A stretch of DNA of 64,000 nt from assembly GCA_022071955.1 (NCBI GenBank), contig JAJVIM010000001.1, forward strand, positions 1 to 64,000, in the 5' to 3' direction. Of the stretch, positions 58,842 through 64,000 are shown piece by piece. Origin of the DNA: Anaerolineae bacterium. Its GTDB lineage: Bacteria; Chloroflexota; Anaerolineae; 4572-78; J111. Numbering within the stretch: position 1 is the first letter of the stretch; every line of letters begins with the position of its first letter. The position numbers were made by a program, and so were the translations under genes. The notes under the pieces are model-generated. The model saw only the letters and a list, made by a program, of their open reading frames with translations. It did no database searches and was not told where the DNA came from.

Positions 58842-60464
58842 TTACTGCGAAGCGCCGCCGGAGGTGTCGGTGAGAGTGACCGGCACCTCAACCGATTTTC
58901 CATCGCGGAGCACGGTCAGGGTCAATTTTTGGCCGGCTTTGGCCTGACTAATGATCGATTGCAGTTCCGCAACACTGGTCACGGCCTGGCCATCAACTTT
59001 GGTGATCACATCACCGCCAACCGGCAGCATTTGCCCGTCGATAGCGGCGGATTTGAAGCTGCCGTTCAGTTTGGCCTCATCGGCGGCGCTGCCGGTCTGA
59101 ATGCGTTCCACCAGCACCCCCTGCTGGTCAGATTTCAGCCCCATTGCCGTTGCGATTGCCGGCGTGAGAGTTACACCTTCAATACCCAGGTGCGGCCCAT
59201 TAGACAGCGCCGGTTGGGTGGGCATAGTCGGGGTTTCGGTTTTGGGCCGCGCAGCCAGCGTTACCGAAATGGTTTCTTCTTTGCCCTGCCGCAGTACGGT
59301 GAGGCTGACTTTTTGGTTTACCGTGGTGGCCTGAGCCAGATAGGTCACCAGATCATCGAAAGTTTTCACCGGCTTGCCATCGATGGCGGTAATCACATCG
59401 CCGCCGGTCCGGGCCTGGATGCCATCAATCTCAACCTGGCGGTCGCTGCCGTGGAGGCCGGCTGTATCGGCCGGGCCGCCGGGGACAACTTCTACCACCA
59501 GCGCGCCGTGCTGATCGGATTTGAGCTTCATCGAGTCGGCCAGTTCCGGGTAGAGGGACACGCCGCTCACGCCCAGCCAGGAATGGTCAAAATGACCGTC
59601 TTTGATGAGCGCCGGCACCACTTTGTTAACAATGGCCGCGGGGATGGCAAAGCCAATCCCGGCCGAAGCCCGTACCGGCGATTCAATGGCCGCGGTTACG
59701 CCAACCACCTGCCCCTGATCGTTAACCAGCACACCGCCGGAGTTGCCGGGGTTGATGGGCGCATCGGTCTGGATGATGTCGGGGATGGTGTAGCTGGCGC
59801 CCAGGCTGGGGATAGCGCCGTTATCGTTGTTGTTGACCGGCAAGATTCGGCCCAACGCGCTGATGAAGCCAACGGTCATTGTGTTTTCCAGGCCAAAGGG
59901 GTTGCCAATAGCCACAGCCAGTTGGCCGATTTTCAACTGCGTCGAGTCGCCCATACTCACCGGCTGCAATTGGCTGGCCGGCAGATCAACTTTGAGCACC
60001 GCCAGGTCGCTGTCGGGGTCGGTGCCCACCACGGTGGCCGGCACCATGGTGTCATCGGCCAAGCGGACCGTGATCTTATCGGCGCCGTCAACCACATGGT
60101 TGTTGGTGATAATGTGGCCGGCCGTATCCCACACAAAGCCGGAACCGGCCCCGTACTGGTAGCGCGGCTGTTGATCCTGCGGATTTTGGCCGAGCGGGCC
60201 AAAGAAGAAGCCCGGCAGTTGTGGCAAAGCCGGCATTTGAGACTTTTGGGTAACCTGGATGCTCACCACCGAAGGGTTAACCTGGCTGTAAACGTCTTCC
60301 AGCGTGCCTTCGATGGCTGCCAGAGTTTCGTTTTTGGCCAGAGTTGTGGGCGCTGCCTGCGGCTGGTTGGCCAACACCGCGCTGGCCGGCGCAATGATCG
60401 AGTTGCATGCGGTTAGCCCTGCAAGCAGCAACAGAGCTAACGTGATTCCAATTTGCTTTTTCAT
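58842..60464 (-). CDS. HtrA/DegP-type S1C serine protease lipoprotein with two PDZ domains
   Basis: A 540-residue extracytoplasmic quality-control protease. A lipobox (LLLAGLTAC) predicts membrane anchoring. The trypsin-like domain shows H123 (ITNNHVVDG), a catalytic Asp in DPDSDLAVLKVD and S242 (NPGNSGGVLV). Two PDZ domains follow (LGVSGVSLYPEL onward and LGIEGVTLTPAI onward, each with a GDVIT signature). ATG 60464 is favoured over 60470 because AAAGGA is then at normal spacing; a longer frame to 60590 is unsupported. It is 35 bases behind the ABC permease gene, so it is probably in the same operon. Confidence 0.95.
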   Translation of the reverse strand: MKKQIGITLALLLLAGLTACNSIIAPASAVLANQPQAAPTTLAKNETLAAIEGTLEDVYSQVNPSVVSIQVTQKSQMPALPQLPGFFFGPLGQNPQDQQPRYQYGAGSGFVWDTAGHIITNNHVVDGADKITVRLADDTMVPATVVGTDPDSDLAVLKVDLPASQLQPVSMGDSTQLKIGQLAVAIGNPFGLENTMTVGFISALGRILPVNNNDNGAIPSLGASYTIPDIIQTDAPINPGNSGGVLVNDQGQVVGVTAAIESPVRASAGIGFAIPAAIVNKVVPALIKDGHFDHSWLGVSGVSLYPELADSMKLKSDQHGALVVEVVPGGPADTAGLHGSDRQVEIDGIQARTGGDVITAIDGKPVKTFDDLVTYLAQATTVNQKVSLTVLRQGKEETISVTLAARPKTETPTMPTQPALSNGPHLGIEGVTLTPAIATAMGLKSDQQGVLVERIQTGSAADEAKLNGSFKSAAIDGQMLPVGGDVITKVDGQAVTSVAELQSIISQAKAGQKLTLTVLRDGKSVEVPVTLTDTSGGASQ

Positions 60465-60499
60465 TTTCATATCCTTTGGGTTAATAAAATTTTTCACCA

Positions 60500-61480
60500 T
60501 TAAGCCCTCACCTCTTGCCGTTGAAACAGAATATACCCCAGCGCAAAGAGCAGAATATTGGCCGCAATCAGCCCGGTAAAATGGGGCCAAACCAGCAACA
60601 TACTTTGGCTGAGGGGCAGCGGCGCGCCCAAAATTGCACCCTGAAGTTGAATCGGCAGCACCAGCCCCAGCGAGCGAATGACCGGGTTGAGCAGGGCCAG
60701 CATCGCTTCACTGTAGAGCGTGTTGGGCGATAACCGGCTGAGCGTCAATTCAGTTTGGGCCTGGGCCAGCAGCGACTGCGGCACGCCCGGCTGCATCGGC
60801 ACCAGCGCCTGGGCCAATACCTGCGCCAAAATGCCCCAGAAAATGGTCATAAACAGCCAGACCGCAATCGAAGCCAGCGCGGCGGTAGCCGGCTGCCGGA
60901 ACATAATTGAAAAGAGCATGGCCAGCGACAGCCAGATGCCGCCGTAAAAAATGGTCAGAAGTAAAAACAGCATGCTGCGCGCCACTTCTTCGCCGCTGGG
61001 CGGAACCCCCAACCCCACAATGCCCATGCCCACAATCAACAGCCAGATGGCCGTGAGGGCCAGGGCCAAAGTAAACAGGCCGGCCAAAAACTTGCCCAGC
61101 AACAGAGCATCGCGGTAAATGGGTTGGGCCAGCACCTTTGACATTGTGCGCTGGTTGAACTCACCGTTGACCGCGTCAAAAGCCAGTGCGATGGCCAGCA
61201 GCGGCACCAGAAAACCCAAAAAGCCAATAAAAGCGGGAATGGGATCGTGGCCGGTGGTAAAGAGTTTCAAAAATGCAAACCGTTCTTTGCCCACATTCTG
61301 GTGCAGGGTTTGAGTTGCGGCGTACACCGTGCCGGCGGCGGTTACTAAAATCAGAAGTTCCAAAATGAACATGCGCACGCTGGTCAGCGAGTCGGCCATC
61401 TCTTTGGCCACAACCGCCCACACGCCGGTCCAGGGCGACCCTTCGCGGATGGCCGGCGCAGTTTTAAGCATGGTTGACAT
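60500..61480 (-). CDS. ABC-2-type exporter permease
   Basis: A 326-residue permease with about six membrane helices: [92 protein letters not shown] and a C-terminal [18 protein letters not shown]. The [21 protein letters not shown] loop is typical of NosY/ABC-2 permeases. ATG 61480 follows GGAGG and overlaps the ATPase gene end by 17 bases. Substrate unknown. Confidence 0.92.
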   Translation of the reverse strand: MSTMLKTAPAIREGSPWTGVWAVVAKEMADSLTSVRMFILELLILVTAAGTVYAATQTLHQNVGKERFAFLKLFTTGHDPIPAFIGFLGFLVPLLAIALAFDAVNGEFNQRTMSKVLAQPIYRDALLLGKFLAGLFTLALALTAIWLLIVGMGIVGLGVPPSGEEVARSMLFLLLTIFYGGIWLSLAMLFSIMFRQPATAALASIAVWLFMTIFWGILAQVLAQALVPMQPGVPQSLLAQAQTELTLSRLSPNTLYSEAMLALLNPVIRSLGLVLPIQLQGAILGAPLPLSQSMLLVWPHFTGLIAANILLFALGYILFQRQEVRA

Positions 61481-62417
61481 TGTTGGCCTCCGGTTTGAAA
61501 TAGCGGGCGTAAATTTCGTCAAGGCCGGGGATTTCTGAATTGAGCGACAGCAACTTGCCGCCGGCTTCTACCACGGCCCGGGCCGCTTCGGCCCGCAAAT
61601 CTTTTTGGGCTTCCAGTTGGTACTGGTTGGGGCCGGATTGGCGCACATTCACCACGCCGGCCAGTTTGCCAAAGGTATCTTTAAAGCCGGTGGTACCGTT
61701 TTGCGCCTCCAGATGAATGCGATACGCCCCGCCCAGCACCTGCCGGGCCAGCTCTGGCACCGTGCCTTCCAGCACCATTTTCCCCTGATGAAACAGCCCC
61801 ACCCGGTCGCACACGGCCTGAACCTGGTACAACAGGTGCGACGAGAGCAAAATGGTGATCCCCTCTTCTTTGAGGTTGCGGATCAAATCCAGAAATTCGT
61901 GGGCCGCTTCGGGGTCAAGGCCGAGGGTTGGCTCGTCCATGATGATGAGCTGCGGCTGCTTGAGCAGCACCTCGGCCACGCCCAGCCGCTGGCGCATGCC
62001 GCGAGAAAAAGTGCCCACTCGTTTGTTGGCGACGAGGCTCAGCCCCACCTGTTCCAGCAGCGTTTCGATGCGCTCGTTGGCCTCCGCCCGGCGCAGGCTG
62101 TTGAGCCGGGCAATGTAGGCCAGGTTTTCGCGGGCCGTCATGCCATCGTAAAAGCCAACCTGATCGGGCAGGTACCCCACGCGAGCCTTTACTTTGAGCG
62201 GCTGGCGCGAGGGGTCCATGCCCAGCACCTGCACCGTGCCGGCGCTCACTTCCGTGAGGCCCAGCAGCATCAAAATAGTGGTGGTTTTGCCGGCGCCGTT
62301 TGGCCCCAGCAGGCCAAAGACCTCGCCCTGCCGCACGGTTAAATTCAGATTATCGACGGCTACCAGGTTGCCGTAACGTTTGGTTAGATTTTTGGTTTGC
62401 AGCACAATGTTGTTCAC
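61464..62417 (-). CDS. ABC-2 exporter ATP-binding protein
   Basis: A 317-residue ATPase: Walker [11 protein letters not shown], signature [16 protein letters not shown], Walker [13 protein letters not shown], switch His in SSHLLYQ. The C-terminal domain (from [17 protein letters not shown]) is as in CcmA/DrrA-type exporters. A GTG start at 62417 is chosen because AAGGAGG sits at ideal spacing; the longer frame is unsupported. Confidence 0.94.
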   Translation of the reverse strand: MNNIVLQTKNLTKRYGNLVAVDNLNLTVRQGEVFGLLGPNGAGKTTTILMLLGLTEVSAGTVQVLGMDPSRQPLKVKARVGYLPDQVGFYDGMTARENLAYIARLNSLRRAEANERIETLLEQVGLSLVANKRVGTFSRGMRQRLGVAEVLLKQPQLIIMDEPTLGLDPEAAHEFLDLIRNLKEEGITILLSSHLLYQVQAVCDRVGLFHQGKMVLEGTVPELARQVLGGAYRIHLEAQNGTTGFKDTFGKLAGVVNVRQSGPNQYQLEAQKDLRAEAARAVVEAGGKLLSLNSEIPGLDEIYARYFKPEANNVNHA

Positions 62418-62440
62418 TGCTGCCTCCTTGTCGCTATCAT

Positions 62441-63622
62441 TTAGCGGCGGCCAAAGCGCATAACGGCCAACCCCACCACTACCACCGCCACGGCAATCAA
62501 GCCGATGCCAACCATCCCCCACAGGGTAGAGGTCAACACGGTGATGCGAAAATCGGCGGATTTACTGGGGCCATCCTGCGGCTGGGCGCGAACGGTTACC
62601 ACGTAGTCACCGGCAATGGCCTGGTCCGATGGCTGAACGTTGGCCGTAACTTCTATTTGCTGGCCGGCCGGCACTTCCGGGATTTGCTTGGGGTTAAAGT
62701 CAACTTTCCAGCCGCTGGGTTGATTGGCATTCAGCTCGATGTTTTGAGCCGGGGCGGAGCCGTTATTTTGCACCACCAGTTTTAACGGCGTTGTCTGGCC
62801 AATGTAGGCTTCGCCAGATAGCCGCCCGTCCGGCGCAGTTACGCTCAAATCCGGCTGGCCGGTCACTTCGGCCACCAGACTGGCGTCGGCCTGTACCGAG
62901 CCACCCTGAGCCGTAACTTTGATGGGGTACTGGCCGGCCGACATATCGGGGAAAACTTTTACGTCGATGCTCAGCCGTTTTGACTCGTTGGCCGCCACGG
63001 GAATGTTGGTAACATCCTGCCCGCTGAGTTTGAAATCGGCCTGCAAGCCGGATACCGTTTCGGCGGTCAAATTCACCGACAAATCTTCGTCACCTTCATT
63101 TTTAAGGGTGGCGTTGTAATGAAAGGTAGAGTTGGGCGCGCCTTTCAGCGTTGGCAGGTCAACCTGAAATTTCAGGCTGGGGGGCAGCTTTTCTTTGATA
63201 ACCAGTTCGATGGGCAGTTGGGCGGTACTGCTGTCGCCTTTGGCCAGCACCGAAAATTTGTAGGTGCCGGGGGTCACATCGGCCGGTGGATTCACCCGCA
63301 GATCAACTTTGGTGTCGTTTTCCGGCTCAACATAGGCCGATTCAACCACCCGGCCGCCGCCACGAAAATCGGCGGACCAGCCATCGGGCAAATCCTGAAT
63401 AACCAGCCGGGCAATTTGGGGGTCGGAGGGGGTACGGAGAACCAGCCCAAAAGTTACGCTTTCGCCAATGGCAACTTCCTGGGCGGGGTAGTTGGTGAAC
63501 AGGGCCAAATTTTGGGCAGTCACTTGTTGCTGGCCGGTATCGGCCAGCGCTGGCGAGACACTGACGGTAGTAATTAACAGCACCAAAACAAATAACAAGA
63601 ATAGAGTTGAACTGCGTCGCAT
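62441..63622 (-). CDS. Membrane-anchored extracellular protein with NEW3-type Ig-like domains
   Basis: A 393-residue protein with signal peptide (1-27), three beta-sandwich NEW3/NPCBM-associated units ([21 protein letters not shown] and [26 protein letters not shown] repeats) and a C-terminal membrane helix ([19 protein letters not shown]) ending FGRR. First gene of an operon with an ABC-2 exporter and HtrA, a grouping that suggests envelope maintenance or export of a cell-surface component. ATG 63622 has GGAGG upstream. Confidence 0.85.
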   Translation of the reverse strand: MRRSSTLFLLFVLVLLITTVSVSPALADTGQQQVTAQNLALFTNYPAQEVAIGESVTFGLVLRTPSDPQIARLVIQDLPDGWSADFRGGGRVVESAYVEPENDTKVDLRVNPPADVTPGTYKFSVLAKGDSSTAQLPIELVIKEKLPPSLKFQVDLPTLKGAPNSTFHYNATLKNEGDEDLSVNLTAETVSGLQADFKLSGQDVTNIPVAANESKRLSIDVKVFPDMSAGQYPIKVTAQGGSVQADASLVAEVTGQPDLSVTAPDGRLSGEAYIGQTTPLKLVVQNNGSAPAQNIELNANQPSGWKVDFNPKQIPEVPAGQQIEVTANVQPSDQAIAGDYVVTVRAQPQDGPSKSADFRITVLTSTLWGMVGIGLIAVAVVVVGLAVMRFGRR

Positions 63623-63795
63623 GGGTTGCCTCCAAAATTATAAATATTGATTGTGTGGCCGGTTACAAAAAGATGATTCGTGGCGCGGCGAGCACTGCAC
63701 CATCTTTTTGGCTGAAAATATTAAAACGATAACGAATAATTGACGGGCTGGGGATAATTCATACCGTGTCCTTTTCATCACAAGTTTCATCCTAA

Positions 63796-63824
63796 ATTAT
63801 ATGGCCTGGCGAGACAGGTGTCTT
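63796..63824 (-). promoter_or_regulatory. Promoter of the NEW3-ABC-HtrA operon
   Basis: On the - strand AAGACA (63824-63819) and TATAAT (63801-63796) are spaced by 17 bases. The leader to ATG 63622 is about 165 bases. The -35 region overlaps 11-bp direct repeats. Confidence 0.65.
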
Positions 63825-63865
63825 TAAGAGAAGCTTAAACAGACTTTAAGAGTATCTAAAGCGTT
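63822..63865. promoter_or_regulatory. Four direct repeats with 11-bp period (PhoB/OmpR-type operator)
   Basis: Units start at 63822 (CTTTAAGAG), 63833 (GCTTAAACA), 63844 (CTTTAAGAG) and 63855 (TCTAAAGCG), exactly 11 bases apart. They overlap the -35 element of the - strand promoter. Response regulators of the PhoB/OmpR family bind such 11-bp tandem half-sites. No regulator gene is next to it in this window. Confidence 0.6.
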
Positions 63866-63934
63866 TTTTCGCCACAATCCGGCCAGTTGCGCTAAAATAT
63901 CCGGGTAAAATCAATCGCAAAAAGGAGAGTTTAT

Positions 63935-64000
63935 ATGCAATTGGCAATGGTTGGGCTGGGAAAAATGGGCGCAAATATGGTGACCCGGCTGCTCAAAGGT
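63935..64000 (+). CDS. 6-phosphogluconate dehydrogenase, N-terminal fragment (cut by window edge)
   Basis: The first 22 codons read MQLAMVGLGKMGANMVTRLL, the Rossmann GxGxMG pattern of decarboxylating 6-phosphogluconate dehydrogenases (Gnd/GndA). AAAGGAGAG precedes the ATG. It is divergent from the NEW3 operon across a 312-base gap, which holds the promoter and 11-bp repeats described above. Confidence 0.75.
   Translation, partial: MQLAMVGLGKMGANMVTRLLKG

Noticed and set aside
58533..60416. 627-codon + strand ORF opposite the HtrA gene
   Set aside because: It covers the tRNA and the antisense of a clear protease with all catalytic motifs; the product is low complexity with no domain.

Overview
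The window looks like a chromosomal segment of a moderately GC-rich bacterium, most likely a member of the Chloroflexota (Anaerolineae-like). The arguments are indirect: secreted S8 subtilases with Gly/Trp-rich tails, a stand-alone BTAD regulator, a NEW3-ABC-HtrA operon, and many intergenic C-rich palindromes and heptamer tracts. No rRNA or marker gene in the window settles the taxonomy.

Region 1 (1-11.6 kb) holds the most unusual set. After a soluble GAF histidine kinase come a 54-aa secreted-looking peptide, a PqqD-like/M50 membrane metallopeptidase, two near-identical 18-aa ORFs ending in GSSWGG and GNSWGG, a 115-aa protein carrying AGNSWSGE, and two secreted subtilases with 7 or 9 tandem GGNSW(G/S) hexapeptides. 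The same short motif therefore occurs in stand-alone peptides, next to a maturation-type protease and in extracellular protease tails. Two of the transcription units share an operator-promoter arrangement with identical spacing. I propose an undescribed peptide maturation or signalling system (inference).

Region 2 (11.7-18 kb, + strand) is a polyamine-type operon matching the ydcSTUV-patD layout: lipoprotein binding protein, aminobutyraldehyde dehydrogenase, ATPase and two permeases, behind a consensus promoter. A BTAD regulator (18.3-19.2 kb) follows.

Region 3 (19.2-55.2 kb, all on the - strand) is an extracellular contractile injection system (eCIS). In transcription order: small protein, Pvc16-like cap, accessory protein, sheath, tube, second sheath, second tube, small protein, LysM adaptor, gp27-like hub, gp5-like spike, helical protein, gp25, baseplate J, P2-I-like protein, three fibre or surface proteins that share an N-terminal domain, an Ig-like protein, a tape-measure-like protein, AAA+ ATPase, a 2332-aa multidomain protein ending in a PD-(D/E)XK nuclease (probable cargo toxin), and an Imm49-like immunity candidate. 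Long C-rich palindromes and heptamer tracts fill the operon gaps.

Region 4 (55.3-64 kb) has a GNAT acetyltransferase, an Hsp20 remnant, a cyclase-family hydrolase, a low-GC membrane protein, tRNA-Lys(TTT), an HtrA lipoprotein protease with two PDZ domains, an ABC-2 exporter with a NEW3 partner whose promoter overlaps four 11-bp direct repeats, and the first codons of a 6-phosphogluconate dehydrogenase.
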